Shown: positions 1 to 9,262 of the stretch, in pieces | How the letters are laid out: each line of letters opens with the position of its first letter | How positions within the stretch are numbered: position 1 is the stretch's first letter | NCBI GenBank assembly: GCA_945861965.1 | Contig: CAMAWM010000005.1 | Span: 1 to 64,000 of the forward strand | From: Chitinophaga pinensis | GTDB taxonomy: Bacteria > Bacteroidota > Bacteroidia > UKL13-3 | Reading direction: 5' to 3' | DNA: 64,000 bases | Made by a program: the position numbers and the translations under genes | The notes under the pieces: model-generated | The model's database searches: none | Told to the model about the DNA's origin: nothing | What the model saw: only the letters and a program-made list of their open reading frames with translations

Positions 1-53
1 TGAAGTATGAAGGAATGTTGATGAGAATGAACTTTGATGTAAAAATTGATTAA
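1..53 (+). CDS. 3' end of an unidentified gene
   Basis: The frame beginning at base 3 is open from the window edge and reads KYEGMLMRMNFDVKID before a TAA at 51-53. The alternating polar and hydrophobic residues would suit a terminal beta strand, but 16 residues are too few to name a family. The only support is that the frame is open to the edge and that a non-coding stretch follows. It could also be a chance open frame. Confidence 0.35.
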   Translation, partial: KYEGMLMRMNFDVKID

Positions 54-360
54 CTTAATAATACTCAGACGGTTTTTACCAACCTAAAATATTTTATCCT
101 GTGTTTTTTCGTTGAAAATCAGTTCTTAATTAGCTTAAAAGCTTTTTCATTCACTTTTAAAAAATAAATTCCGCTTATTTTCAGATATTTAAAATTGTTA
201 CTTAAGCGCCTATACCTATATGTTTAATAGTTTAAACAGAAAAATCTATATGAAAAAAGTATCATGAAAAACAGCCTGATTTGTACAATAAAAATTCTTA
301 TCCCTTTATTTGAAGCTTAAAAAACATTTCCACGCACAAAGCACTACCTGCAAAGCAAAA
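54..360. other. intergenic stretch, no gene seen
   Basis: About 300 very AT-rich bases between the edge fragment and the stop codon of gpmI. No convincing open frame or RNA gene is visible. A small hairpin, AGCT TAAA AGCT followed by five T, lies at 132-147 and could be a weak terminator for the edge gene, but a four-base-pair stem is poor support. Confidence 0.5.
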
Positions 361-1890
361 TTAAAATCTAATCAAGATACTTTCGCCAGTCATTTCTGCT
401 GGTTTTTCAATTCCCATTAATTGCAAAATAGTTGGAGCCAAATCAGCCAGTTTTCCTGATTTTATTTTCATGTCAATTTCCGGCTCAATTAATATGCAAG
501 GCACATCGTTAGTGGTGTGTGCAGTGTTTGGAGTTCCATTTTCGTTTATCATATACTCACCATTTCCATGATCGGCAGTTACCAATAACGAATACTTATT
601 TTTTATTGCCGCATTGACAATTCTTCCCAAACAATTATCTACTTTTTCGGCTGCTATAATTTCTGCTTTTAATATTCCTGTATGACCAACCATATCCGTA
701 TTGGCAAAATTTACACAAATAAAATTCGCTTCGTTTTTCTCAATTTCATCTAAGGTAAATTGACAAACTTGTTCAGCACTCATTTCCGGTTGCAAATCGT
801 ATGTAGCAACTTTTGGCGATGGCGCCATGTGTCTTTTTTCTGCATCAAATTCAAGTTCTCTGCCACCGCTGAAAAAGAAAGTAACATGAGGATATTTTTC
901 GGTTTCGGCTATTCGTATTTGATGTTTTTTATTTTTTTCAAGCACTTCGCCCAAAGTCATTTTTAAATCAATATCCGGAAAAATAACTTTAACATTTTTA
1001 AATGTTTTATCGTAATCCGTCATTGTTATAAAATTCAAATTCAGACGATGCATATTTTGTTCTTCAAAATCTTGTTGGCTTAATGCCATTGTTATTTCGC
1101 GTCCTCTGTCTGTTCTAAAATTAAAACAAATAACAACATCCTCTTCTTCAATTTTTGCAATCGCATTTGAATTTTCATCCAACATACAAATTGGTTTTAA
1201 AAATTCGTCCGTTTCATTTTGCGCATATCTAGTTTCAATTGTTTCTAAAATATTTTTACTCCTCTCTCCTATTCCATTCACTAATAAGTCGTATGCAATT
1301 TTTACTCTTTCCCAGCGCTTATCTCTATCCATCGCGTAATATCTTCCAACAATACTGGCTAGTTTTCCGTTTGTTTTTTCAAGTATTGATAAAATATTTT
1401 CTAGAAAATTTTTGCCTGATTTCGGATCGGTGTCTCTTCCATCTGTAAATGCATGAACAAAAAAATTATCAAACTTATTTTCCGAAAAAAAATCGCACAA
1501 ACCTTCAAGATGTTCAATACTAGAATGAACACCGCCATCGCTTAACAAACCAATTAAATGAATTTTTTTGTTGTGTGATTTTGCATATTCCAATGCATCA
1601 ATTAGCACCTGATTTTTGTAAACGCTTTTGTCTTCAAATGCTTTATTTATTAAACCCAATTGTTGGTAAACAATTCTGCCAGCGCCAATATTCATGTGCC
1701 CTACTTCACTATTTCCCATTTGACCATCGGGCAATCCAACCCATTTTCCTGAAGTGTGTAATTCTGAATTTGGATACGTTTGAATCAGAGAATCAAAGTT
1801 AGGCGTGTTAGCCAAATCAATTGCGTTGCCTTCGTATTTTTTACCATTTCCCCATCCGTCAAGAATTAATAAAATGACACGTTTGTTCAT
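361..1890 (-). CDS. gpmI: 2,3-bisphosphoglycerate-independent phosphoglycerate mutase
   Basis: Interconverts 3- and 2-phosphoglycerate in glycolysis and gluconeogenesis in the cytoplasm, using two Mn2+ ions and a phosphoserine intermediate. The 509 residues are the usual family length. The metal-binding start ILDGWGNG (Asp11) is present. The catalytic serine is Ser61 in QMGNSEVGHMNIGAGR. The C-terminal half carries the other metal ligands in TDMVGHTG and TADHGNGEY. The ATG at 1888-1890 sits just before the first conserved motif, as in the family. It is read away from the window's left edge and appears monocistronic; the next gene upstream (to 1974) is unrelated. Nothing is missing from the active site. 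Confidence 0.97.
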   Translation of the reverse strand: MNKRVILLILDGWGNGKKYEGNAIDLANTPNFDSLIQTYPNSELHTSGKWVGLPDGQMGNSEVGHMNIGAGRIVYQQLGLINKAFEDKSVYKNQVLIDALEYAKSHNKKIHLIGLLSDGGVHSSIEHLEGLCDFFSENKFDNFFVHAFTDGRDTDPKSGKNFLENILSILEKTNGKLASIVGRYYAMDRDKRWERVKIAYDLLVNGIGERSKNILETIETRYAQNETDEFLKPICMLDENSNAIAKIEEEDVVICFNFRTDRGREITMALSQQDFEEQNMHRLNLNFITMTDYDKTFKNVKVIFPDIDLKMTLGEVLEKNKKHQIRIAETEKYPHVTFFFSGGRELEFDAEKRHMAPSPKVATYDLQPEMSAEQVCQFTLDEIEKNEANFICVNFANTDMVGHTGILKAEIIAAEKVDNCLGRIVNAAIKNKYSLLVTADHGNGEYMINENGTPNTAHTTNDVPCILIEPEIDMKIKSGKLADLAPTILQLMGIEKPAEMTGESILIRF

Positions 1891-1973
1891 GTTGCAATAA
1901 TAAATAAAAGTTGCTTGGATTTTGTAGGATTCTGAAGAATGTTAAATGCAAATAATTAGCGTTGCCTTAAAAT

Positions 1974-2345
1974 TTATTTAGGAAGCAAAGGCGAAGTCAA
2001 TCTTACGCCATCTAAGTAATAAGCTGTTCCGCTTTGTGGTGCGGCTTTAATTGTTGGCGTTTCGCCATCACGCGATTCTACGTTTCGCGAAGTTGCAGCA
2101 ATTCTATTTATACTTTGTATTGGCAATCGTCTAAACTCTTTAATAGTTATTGATTTTCCCGAACCTTCTCTCATCAAATCTGCAGCAATTGAATTGGGGA
2201 ATTTTTGGCTATGAATGTATTTTGATTCAATTGGAATCATATTCTCAGTTTGAATGTTTCTGTTTACTGAATTGTTTGTTGATTGCGCATTGGAATAAAA
2301 ATTTGAAACCAATGCTACACAAAATAACAATGTAAAATGTTTCAT
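1974..2345 (-). CDS. small secreted protein resembling a TonB-receptor plug fragment
   Basis: A 123-residue protein of unknown function. It begins with a clear signal peptide (MKHFTLLFCVALVSNFYSNAQ, cleavage probably after residue 20). The last 55 residues, from ITIKEFRRLPIQSINRIAAT to GTAYYLDGVRLTSPLLPK, resemble the part of the plug domain of Bacteroidota SusC/TonB-dependent receptors that runs from the 'R-P-...-IA-...-GV' segment to 'YY-DG-RV'. The protein stops where a real receptor would continue into the rest of the plug and the barrel. No barrel-coding sequence follows in any frame before gpmI, so this is either a stand-alone protein or a decayed remnant. A weak promoter-like TAAGTTTTG lies about 45 bases upstream on the minus strand. 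The reading frame looks real; the function is unknown. Confidence 0.7.
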   Translation of the reverse strand: MKHFTLLFCVALVSNFYSNAQSTNNSVNRNIQTENMIPIESKYIHSQKFPNSIAADLMREGSGKSITIKEFRRLPIQSINRIAATSRNVESRDGETPTIKAAPQSGTAYYLDGVRLTSPLLPK

Positions 2346-2463
2346 TGAAGTGCTGTTTTAAAATGTGTTAAAAAATTAAAGACTCGCAAAACTTATCAAT
2401 AATTTTAACATTTCAAAATTTTAATAGCATTATTAATTTTTGAAGATTGTCAGAAATAAAAAC

Positions 2464-3441
2464 TCAACCAAATTTGTTATACGCTGAATTGCTTAATTGT
2501 TCGGGCGTTAGTGTTTTAAAATATTCGTAGGTAATTTTAAGTCCATCAGCACGACTAACTTTTGGTTTCCATCCCAAAATTTCAATCGCTTTTGAAATGT
2601 CTGGCTTGCGTTGTTTTGGATCATCCATTGGCAGTGGTTTTGAAATTAATTTTTGTGATGTTCCTGTTAATTTTATTATTTCTTCTCCAAAATCTTTGAT
2701 CGAAATTTCGTCCGGATTTCCAATGTTTACAGGATAAACATAATCGCTAAACAACAAACGATAAATGCCTTCAACCAAATCATCGACATAACAAAACGAT
2801 CTTGTTTGACTGCCATCACCAAACATTGTTAAATCTTCGCCACGCAATGCCTGACCAATAAATGCAGGCAAAACTCTTCCATCGTTTAATCGCATTCGCG
2901 GTCCATAAGTATTAAAAATTCGCACAATACGAGTTTGCAATCCATGATAAGTATGGTATGCCATGGTCATTGCTTCCTGAAATCTTTTGGCTTCATCATA
3001 AACGCCTCGTGGACCAACTGGATTTACATTTCCCCAATACTCTTCAGTTTGTGGATGAACCAAAGGATCGCCATAAACTTCGCTTGTAGAAGCAATCAAA
3101 ATCCGAGAAGATTTTTCTTTTGCCAATCCCAAACAATTGTGAATGCCAAGTGAACCTACTTTTAATGTTTGAATCGGAATTTTTAAATAATCAATTGGAC
3201 TAGCTGGAGAAGCAAAATGCAAGATATAATCTAATTTTCCAGGCACATAAATAAACTTGCTTATATCGCAATGGTAAAACTCAAACTGTTTTAATTTAAA
3301 AAGGTGTTCAATGTTTTTTAAATCCCCCGTTATTAAATTGTCCATACCAATAACATGGAAATCTTCTTGAATAAATCTGTCGCAAAGATGTGAACCTAAA
3401 AATCCGGCAGCACCTGTAATCAGAATTCTTTTCTTTTCCAT
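2464..3441 (-). CDS. UDP-glucuronate decarboxylase (UDP-xylose synthase type SDR)
   Basis: Extended short-chain dehydrogenase of the UXS type, which oxidises and decarboxylates UDP-glucuronate to UDP-xylose (or the 4-keto intermediate) with bound NAD. The Rossmann motif [14 protein letters not shown] starts at residue 10, followed by the NAD ribose-binding DNLITGD. The catalytic Tyr and Lys are in [13 protein letters not shown] near residues 146-150. Other UXS-like segments are [14 protein letters not shown] and [17 protein letters not shown]. Length (325) matches the soluble UXS group. Its substrate would be made by the UDP-glucose dehydrogenase encoded at 6979-8304 on the same strand, so the two probably feed a surface polysaccharide. 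It has its own promoter between it and topA. A related 4,6-dehydratase function is less likely given the UXS signature. Confidence 0.88.
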   Translation of the reverse strand: MEKKRILITGAAGFLGSHLCDRFIQEDFHVIGMDNLITGDLKNIEHLFKLKQFEFYHCDISKFIYVPGKLDYILHFASPASPIDYLKIPIQTLKVGSLGIHNCLGLAKEKSSRILIASTSEVYGDPLVHPQTEEYWGNVNPVGPRGVYDEAKRFQEAMTMAYHTYHGLQTRIVRIFNTYGPRMRLNDGRVLPAFIGQALRGEDLTMFGDGSQTRSFCYVDDLVEGIYRLLFSDYVYPVNIGNPDEISIKDFGEEIIKLTGTSQKLISKPLPMDDPKQRKPDISKAIEILGWKPKVSRADGLKITYEYFKTLTPEQLSNSAYNKFG

Positions 3442-3462
3442 AAATAAATTATTGTATACCTA

Positions 3463-3470
3463 CAAACTTA
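3463..3470 (-). promoter_or_regulatory. promoter -7 box for the UDP-glucuronate decarboxylase gene
   Basis: TAAGTTTG on the minus strand matches the Bacteroidota -7 consensus TAnnTTTG exactly and ends 21 bases before the ATG at 3441. No clear TTTG -33 element is visible. It suggests the gene is not only transcribed from topA upstream. Confidence 0.55.
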
Positions 3471-3501
3471 ATATTCGCTATCTGTTAAAAGTGAAAAATT
3501 A

Positions 3502-5856
3502 TCACTTCTTTTTCTTCTTTTTAGCGGCAGTTTTTTTAACTGCTGTTTTCTTAGCTGGAGTTTTTGATGCTGCTTTGCTTGCAATTGGTTGTTTTACTAA
3601 TTTCATACATTCATCAAATGTCAGTTCATCTGCTTTGGCGCCTTTTGGCAATTTATAATTGTCTTTTCCAAAAGCTAAATAAGGTCCCCAACGTCCGTTT
3701 ATTAATCTCAAATTTTCGTCTTCATCAAAAATTTTAATTATTTTATTCGCATCGCTAATTCTTTTTTCGCTTATTATTTCAATTGCTCGCGTTTCATCAA
3801 TTACAAACACATCGTCTGTTTTTGGAATGCTTATAAATTTTTTATCGTGCAATAGATACGGACCAAATCTACCTATTGCAGCTTTTATTTCATTGCCTTC
3901 AAATATACCAACCAATCGAGGAAATTTAAAAAGTTCCAAAGCATCTGCTAATGAAATTGTTTCCAATGATTGACCAGCGCGCAAACTTGCAAATTTTGGT
4001 TTTGGATCGTCATCGCTTTCTCCTATTTGTGCCAATGCACCATATCTACCAACTCTGACATACACATTTTTTTTCGAATCTGGATCTTGCCCCAATAATC
4101 TTTCGCCTGTTTGTCTTTCGGCAGTTTCGTTTGTTTTGGTTACATCAATATGAAAAGGAGTATAAAATTTTTCGATCATTTTATTCCACTCCAACTGCCC
4201 TTCTGCAATTTTATCAAACTCTTCCTCAACACTTGCAGTAAAATTATAATCCATTATGTTTTCAAAATGCTTTGAAAGAAAATCAGTAACCACCGTTCCG
4301 ATGTCGGTTGGAAATAGTTTTGATTTTTCGCTTCCAAATTTTTCGATTTTCACTTCGCGATTAATTTCATTGTTTTCAAGAACTAATGCTACAAAATTTC
4401 TTTCTTTACCTTCTCTGTCTTCGCGTGTCACATATCCTCTTTTTTGTATGGTAGATATTGTTGGAGCGTAGGTTGATGGGCGACCAATTCCTAACTCTTC
4501 CATTTTTTTCACAAGACTTGCTTCAGTATATCGTGCAGCAGGTTTCGAAAATTTTTCAATTGCGTCTGCATTTATAAAAATTAAATTTTCTCCTACAGAT
4601 AATGGCGGCAACATTTTGCTGTTTTCATCGTCTGAATCGTCATCGCTACTTTCTAAATACACTTTCAAAAATCCATCAAATTTTAGCACTTCACCAGAAG
4701 CAACTAATTCGTCAGACATTGTAGATATGCCAATTGTAGCAATTGTACGTTCTAATTGCGCTTTGCTCATTTGACTTGCAATTGCGCGTTTCCAAATCAA
4801 ATCGTACAAACGTTTTTCTTGTGGAGTTCCATCAATTTCATTGTTCTCAAAATAAGTTGGTCGAATGGCCTCGTGTGCTTCTTGTGCGTTATTATTTTTA
4901 GTAGTATATCTTCTAGTATTAGAGTAACTCTCTCCGTAATTATTTATAATAGTACTCTTTGCTGCGGCAATTGCAAACTCAGATAAATTTACCGAATCGG
5001 TACGCATATAAGTAATGTGTCCGTTTTCGTAAAGCTTTTGAGCTATACTCATTGTTACACTTACACCAAATCCAAGTTTGCGACTTGCCTCTTGTTGCAA
5101 AGTAGAAGTTGTAAACGGTGCTGCAGGTGATTTTTCTGCAGGTTTTACTTCTAAGTTATTTATTGAAAAAGTTGCGCCTTTGCATTTTTCCAAAAATTCT
5201 TTTGCTTCAACTTCTGTGCTAAAACGTTTGCCTAAATCAGCAACCATTGTTTTTCCGCCAACATTAAAATTAGCTGAAATTTTAAAAGCTGAGGTGGAAT
5301 TAAAATTATTAATTTCACGCTCACGATCAACAATCAAACGAACTGCAACTGATTGAACTCGGCCTGCAGATAAATTTGATTTAATTTTTTTCCAAAGCAC
5401 TGGCGAAAGTTCAAATCCAACCAATCTATCTAAAACTCTTCGCGCTTGTTGTGCATCAACTAAATGTTTGTCAATATCTCTTGGATTTTGTATTGCGTTT
5501 AAAATTGCATTCTTAGTTATCTCATGAAAAACAATTCGTTTTGTATTCTTTTTATCCAATTCAAGCGCTTCACTCAAGTGCCAGCTAATTGCTTCTCCTT
5601 CGCGGTCTTCATCGGATGCTAGCCAAATAGTATCAACTGTTTTCGACAGTTTTTTCAACTCACTAACTATCGCTTTCTTATCTTCACTAACTGCATATTT
5701 AGGTTCGAAATTATTTTTAATATCAATTGCACTATCGCCTTTTATCAAATCACGAATATGACCATAACAGGATTTTACAATGAAATCGTTTCCAAGAAAT
5801 TTTTCAATGGTTTTTGCCTTTGCAGGCGACTCAACAATAACAAGATTTTTGCTCAT
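3502..5856 (-). CDS. topA: DNA topoisomerase I (type IA)
   Basis: Relaxes negative supercoils by transient single-strand cleavage. The TOPRIM domain opens the protein (LVIVESPAKAKTIEKFLG, then the metal site DEDREGEAISWHL near residue 110). The active-site tyrosine is in HITYMRTDSVNLS near residue 284. Domains II-IV follow, with LGIGRPSTYAPTI near residue 460. The C-terminal third lacks cysteine zinc ribbons and has the repeat form typical of many bacterial TopA: VGRYGALAQIG, IGRFGPYLLHD and NGRWGPYLAFG. The last ~35 residues are a Lys/Ala-rich basic tail likely to bind DNA. At 784 residues it is a normal length for the zinc-free form. Start ATG follows a 142-base gap from the upstream gene. 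Confidence 0.97.
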   Translation of the reverse strand: MSKNLVIVESPAKAKTIEKFLGNDFIVKSCYGHIRDLIKGDSAIDIKNNFEPKYAVSEDKKAIVSELKKLSKTVDTIWLASDEDREGEAISWHLSEALELDKKNTKRIVFHEITKNAILNAIQNPRDIDKHLVDAQQARRVLDRLVGFELSPVLWKKIKSNLSAGRVQSVAVRLIVDREREINNFNSTSAFKISANFNVGGKTMVADLGKRFSTEVEAKEFLEKCKGATFSINNLEVKPAEKSPAAPFTTSTLQQEASRKLGFGVSVTMSIAQKLYENGHITYMRTDSVNLSEFAIAAAKSTIINNYGESYSNTRRYTTKNNNAQEAHEAIRPTYFENNEIDGTPQEKRLYDLIWKRAIASQMSKAQLERTIATIGISTMSDELVASGEVLKFDGFLKVYLESSDDDSDDENSKMLPPLSVGENLIFINADAIEKFSKPAARYTEASLVKKMEELGIGRPSTYAPTISTIQKRGYVTREDREGKERNFVALVLENNEINREVKIEKFGSEKSKLFPTDIGTVVTDFLSKHFENIMDYNFTASVEEEFDKIAEGQLEWNKMIEKFYTPFHIDVTKTNETAERQTGERLLGQDPDSKKNVYVRVGRYGALAQIGESDDDPKPKFASLRAGQSLETISLADALELFKFPRLVGIFEGNEIKAAIGRFGPYLLHDKKFISIPKTDDVFVIDETRAIEIISEKRISDANKIIKIFDEDENLRLINGRWGPYLAFGKDNYKLPKGAKADELTFDECMKLVKQPIASKAASKTPAKKTAVKKTAAKKKKKK

Positions 5857-5999
5857 CAGAATTATAAAGTAAAAAATGTTTTAGTACAATTTTTTGGCGC
5901 GCAAGGTTAAAAAAAAAAATTAAAATGCAAGTAGGCACCAATTTAAATTATATTTTGTCTGTATATTTTAGTAGAAAAAATATTTATCTAAACTTATAT

Positions 6000-6965
6000 T
6001 TATTCGTCACCAAAGTTCGTGACATCTTCAAAATGGTTGATGTCTGGCTCGCCCAATGCGAATAAAATTTCTTGCACTTCACGTTGTTTGTTAGGCTTGT
6101 TTTGCTTCTCGTATGCAGCAACAAGGTTTCGCAATACACGTTTTATTATCTCAACATTATTACACGGTTCAAAAAACTCAATGCGATGTTCGATTCGAAT
6201 TTGTTTTAAAAATTGTTCTAAACTTTCTCGTGTAAAAATTCCACCTTTATTAAATGCGTTGATGTAAAATAATATTGGTTTCCCTTGTGGTTTTAAAGTT
6301 TGCAGTGTTGGCTTTGCACCATAATTAAAACTGCTAATATCAATTGTATCTTCTTCTAAATAGGCAAGCATAAAATGCTGAGGTAAATTAATTCCGAATA
6401 CAGGAATATTCAATCGTTGAGCAACTAAAATATAAATAATGGACAACATTATCGGATTGCCTTGACGTGTTTCTAATACTTGGTTTACAAAAGAATTTGA
6501 TGGGTCGTGGTATTTTTCAATATTGCCAATAAACTTATTTTGTATGAAAAGCACATAATTAAGTATTCGAATTTTTTCAAAGGGTGTAAGTTCGAATTTC
6601 ATTTCAAGCCAAACACTCATTTTTAGTTCGTCAATTGCATTACTGATTTTCTGTTTGTCTAGTTCCGGAAATCTATATTTTGATACTAAATAAACACCTT
6701 GTAACAAATCCTTATCTTCACTCAATTGCCATTGTTTAAATTCACGCAACAAATCATTAAACTGTATGTTATGAATAATATTTTCAACTCGTTGCTGATG
6801 TTCTGAATTTTGAATTTGCTGCCACTCATTTTCTAAAAAAGGAATCACATCCTTTCCCAATTGCATTAATTTTTGTTCAACATGATTTAATATTTCATAG
6901 TCTTCATCGTCCAACAATGCAATCAACGAAATAATTTCTTTTTGATTTAACGTTTCAGTTTTCAC
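6000..6965 (-). CDS. SirB1-type transglutaminase-like protein
   Basis: A 321-residue cytoplasmic protein. The central part matches the SirB1/transglutaminase-like family: VLETRQGNPIMLSIIYILVA followed by RLNIPVFGINLPQHFMLAYL near residues 160-205. In these proteins the cysteine of true transglutaminases is often replaced; here the position after GNP is not a cysteine, so catalytic activity is doubtful. The N-terminal ~90 residues are helical and charged and may form a HEAT-like segment (ALLDDEDYEILNHVEQKL). It starts 13 bases after the UDP-glucose dehydrogenase stop on the same strand, so the two are probably co-transcribed, but no functional link is known. The family is widespread in Bacteroidota without a defined role. 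Confidence 0.8.
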   Translation of the reverse strand: MKTETLNQKEIISLIALLDDEDYEILNHVEQKLMQLGKDVIPFLENEWQQIQNSEHQQRVENIIHNIQFNDLLREFKQWQLSEDKDLLQGVYLVSKYRFPELDKQKISNAIDELKMSVWLEMKFELTPFEKIRILNYVLFIQNKFIGNIEKYHDPSNSFVNQVLETRQGNPIMLSIIYILVAQRLNIPVFGINLPQHFMLAYLEEDTIDISSFNYGAKPTLQTLKPQGKPILFYINAFNKGGIFTRESLEQFLKQIRIEHRIEFFEPCNNVEIIKRVLRNLVAAYEKQNKPNKQREVQEILFALGEPDINHFEDVTNFGDE

Positions 6966-6978
6966 TTTCTTTAATTTC

Positions 6979-8304
6979 TTATGCTTGCGTTTTTACACCA
7001 ATGCAGTAATAAGTAAACCCAAGATTTTTCATTTCCAAAATGTCGTAAATATTTCTTCCGTCAAAAATCACTTTTGAATTCATCAACTTTTTCATTTCAT
7101 TAAAATTTGGCGATCTAAACTCAGGCCATTCTGTAATTACAAGCAATGCATCCGCATTTTTCAATGCATCGTATTGATCGTTGCAATATTCAATTGTATC
7201 GCCCAAAAAATGATTTGCTTCTTTCATCGCAACAGGATCGTAGGCTTTTATTTTGCAACCTTCTGCCAATAATTTTTCAATAATTACCAAGGAAGGCGCT
7301 TCGCGCATATCGTCCGTTTTGGGCTTAAATGATAATCCCCAAAGTGCAAATGTTTTTCCTTTTAAATCTCCGTTAAAATGTTTTAAAATTTTATTGAACA
7401 AAACGGATTTCTGCGTTTCATTTACTTCTTCAACTGCTTGAAGTATTTTCATTTTGTATCCATTTTCATCCGCAGTTTTTATCAATGCTTTTACATCTTT
7501 TGGAAAACACGAACCTCCATATCCTATTCCTGGATAAATAAATTTCGGTCCAATTCTAGCATCGCTTCCAATTCCTTTACGCACCATGTTTACATCTGCA
7601 CCTAATATTTCGCAAAGATTAGCTACATCGTTCATAAAACTTATTTTGGTTGCAAGCATACTATTCGCTGCGTATTTTGTCATTTCGGCACTTGGTACAT
7701 CCATAAAAATTATTGGATGTCCGTTCATTAAAAACGGTTTGTACAACCTGTTCATGAATTCTTCGGCTTTTTTATTTTCAACACCAATTACAATTCGGTC
7801 AGGCCTTAAAAAATCATCGATTGCTGCACCTTCTTTTAAAAACTCAGGATTAGATGCTATGTCAAATTCAAGCTTCGAATTTCTTGCATTCAATGCTGCT
7901 TGAACTGATTCTTTTACCAATTTTGCGGTTCCAACAGGAACTGTACTTTTGGTTACTACTACTAAATAATTTTGCATGTAAGTACCAATTTCATTGGCAA
8001 CAGCAAGCACATATTTCAAATCGGCACTGCCATCTTCACCAGGCGGAGTTCCCACTGCAATAAAAACAACATCGCAATCTTGAATACTTTCTGAAAGATT
8101 AGTTCCAAAACTCAATCGTTCTTTTTCCGAATTGCGAATTACCATTTCTTCTAGTCCAGGTTCATAAATTGGCAGAATTCCTTTTTTTAAATTATCTATT
8201 TTATTTGCATCTACATCAACGCAAACAACGTCTATTCCTACTTCTGAAAAGCATGTTCCGGTTACCAAACCAACATATCCTGTTCCAACAACTGCAATCT
8301 TCAT
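6979..8304 (-). CDS. ugd: UDP-glucose 6-dehydrogenase
   Basis: Oxidises UDP-glucose to UDP-glucuronate in two NAD-dependent steps. The N-terminal Rossmann fold starts MKIAVVGTGYVGLVTGTCF. The catalytic cysteine is in GYGGSCFPKDVKAL near residue 262, preceded by the substrate-binding NPEFLKEGAAIDDF. The C-terminal UDP-binding domain shows WGLSFKPKTDDMREAPS near residue 325. Length 441 is typical of UDP-glucose rather than GDP-mannose dehydrogenases, though the two are hard to separate by eye. The UDP-glucuronate decarboxylase at 2464-3441 supports a UDP-glucose to UDP-glucuronate to UDP-xylose route. It leads the small transcription unit that also holds the transglutaminase-like gene. Confidence 0.93.
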   Translation of the reverse strand: MKIAVVGTGYVGLVTGTCFSEVGIDVVCVDVDANKIDNLKKGILPIYEPGLEEMVIRNSEKERLSFGTNLSESIQDCDVVFIAVGTPPGEDGSADLKYVLAVANEIGTYMQNYLVVVTKSTVPVGTAKLVKESVQAALNARNSKLEFDIASNPEFLKEGAAIDDFLRPDRIVIGVENKKAEEFMNRLYKPFLMNGHPIIFMDVPSAEMTKYAANSMLATKISFMNDVANLCEILGADVNMVRKGIGSDARIGPKFIYPGIGYGGSCFPKDVKALIKTADENGYKMKILQAVEEVNETQKSVLFNKILKHFNGDLKGKTFALWGLSFKPKTDDMREAPSLVIIEKLLAEGCKIKAYDPVAMKEANHFLGDTIEYCNDQYDALKNADALLVITEWPEFRSPNFNEMKKLMNSKVIFDGRNIYDILEMKNLGFTYYCIGVKTQA

Positions 8305-8330
8305 TTGTAACTATTTTTTAAATTTTGCTG

Positions 8331-8338
8331 CGAATATA
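8331..8338 (-). promoter_or_regulatory. promoter -7 box for ugd
   Basis: TATATTCG on the minus strand fits TAnnTTCG, a common variant of the phylum's -7 box, and ends 26 bases before the ugd ATG. The -33 position has no TTG. Confidence 0.5.
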
Positions 8339-8466
8339 AAGTTTAATGATTCTATACTCATTATTGACGACTTCTATTATTCACAATTAGTAGAAAAGTT
8401 TTTGAGAATACAACGCATGTTGTGAAGAAAAATTATTCCTTTTACTAAAAATAATCCTATTTATAG

Positions 8467-8474
8467 TAACATTG
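8467..8474 (+). promoter_or_regulatory. possible promoter -7 box directly before the gene at 8480
   Basis: TAACATTG (one mismatch to TAnnTTTG) ends five bases before the ATG at 8480. If it is used, the message would have almost no leader. Confidence 0.35.
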
Positions 8475-8479
8475 CATGA

Positions 8480-9247
8480 ATGATTTCAATAAAAAAACTT
8501 CTTTTTTTAGTCTCTATTTTTGGCTGCAATTTAGCTGCAATTGCTCAATCAACTGAGAAAATTGAAAGCCACAGAATAGTAAACTTACAGTTTTTATACA
8601 ACTACCAAATGCCCGGAGGCGATTGGGCAAATAGATTTGATGACAGCCACGCTGTTGGTGTTGGAGTATTATTCAAGCCCCAAAACAACTGGATCGTTTC
8701 TGCCGAATGTAATTTTTTATATGGCAACAACACAAAAGAAAATGGAATTTTATACAACCTTACAAACAGCAGCGGAATAATAAATGATAACGGGGGAAAC
8801 CCTGCAGATATTATTGCTGGATTGCGTGGTTGGAGTGCTTGTGCAAAAATCGGAAAACTAATTGCGGTAAATCCTGCAAACAAAAACCACGGAATTTTAA
8901 TTCAATTAGGAGGCGGATTTTTACAACATAAAATAAATTATAATATTACAAATAACAACGTTGCAATGCTGAATGAAAATTACATAAAAGGTTACGATCG
9001 TTTAAGCAATGGATGGAGTGTAAATGAATTTGTAGGCTATTTTTTTCAAAGCGAAAATAGATTTATAAATTTTTATCTTGGCATTGATTTTACGCAAGCA
9101 TTTACATACAACAGAAGAGAATTTAATTACGATCAATTGAAATTTGATAAGGAGCAACATCAAGACAACATTATTGCTTTTCGTTTTGGTTGGATGATTC
9201 CACTTTATCTGAACAACAAAGGGAAAGATGAATTTCAGTTTAAATAA
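8480..9247 (+). CDS. outer-membrane beta-barrel-like protein, function unknown
   Basis: A 255-residue exported protein. The signal peptide is residues 1-23 (cleavage after AIAQ, before STEKI). The mature part opens with HRIVNLQFLYNYQMPGGDWA, a 'PGGD' segment I associate with a conserved but uncharacterised Bacteroidota outer-membrane family. It continues with alternating aromatic strands such as VGVGVLFKPQNNWIVSAEC, GILIQLGGGFLQHKINY and FINFYLGIDFTQAFTY, the pattern of an 8-12-strand barrel. There is no lipobox and no T9SS sorting domain. It is transcribed alone, divergent from ugd and converging on the aminomuconate decarboxylase gene 15 bases away. No enzymatic motif is seen. Confidence 0.75.
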   Translation: MISIKKLLFLVSIFGCNLAAIAQSTEKIESHRIVNLQFLYNYQMPGGDWANRFDDSHAVGVGVLFKPQNNWIVSAECNFLYGNNTKENGILYNLTNSSGIINDNGGNPADIIAGLRGWSACAKIGKLIAVNPANKNHGILIQLGGGFLQHKINYNITNNNVAMLNENYIKGYDRLSNGWSVNEFVGYFFQSENRFINFYLGIDFTQAFTYNRREFNYDQLKFDKEQHQDNIIAFRFGWMIPLYLNNKGKDEFQFK

Positions 9248-9262
9248 ACTTGACGAATTGAA

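Noticed and set aside
8409..8424. Hairpin ACAAC-GCAT-GTTGT upstream of the gene at 8480
   Set aside because: A five-pair palindrome in AT-rich spacer with no partner structure or T-run.
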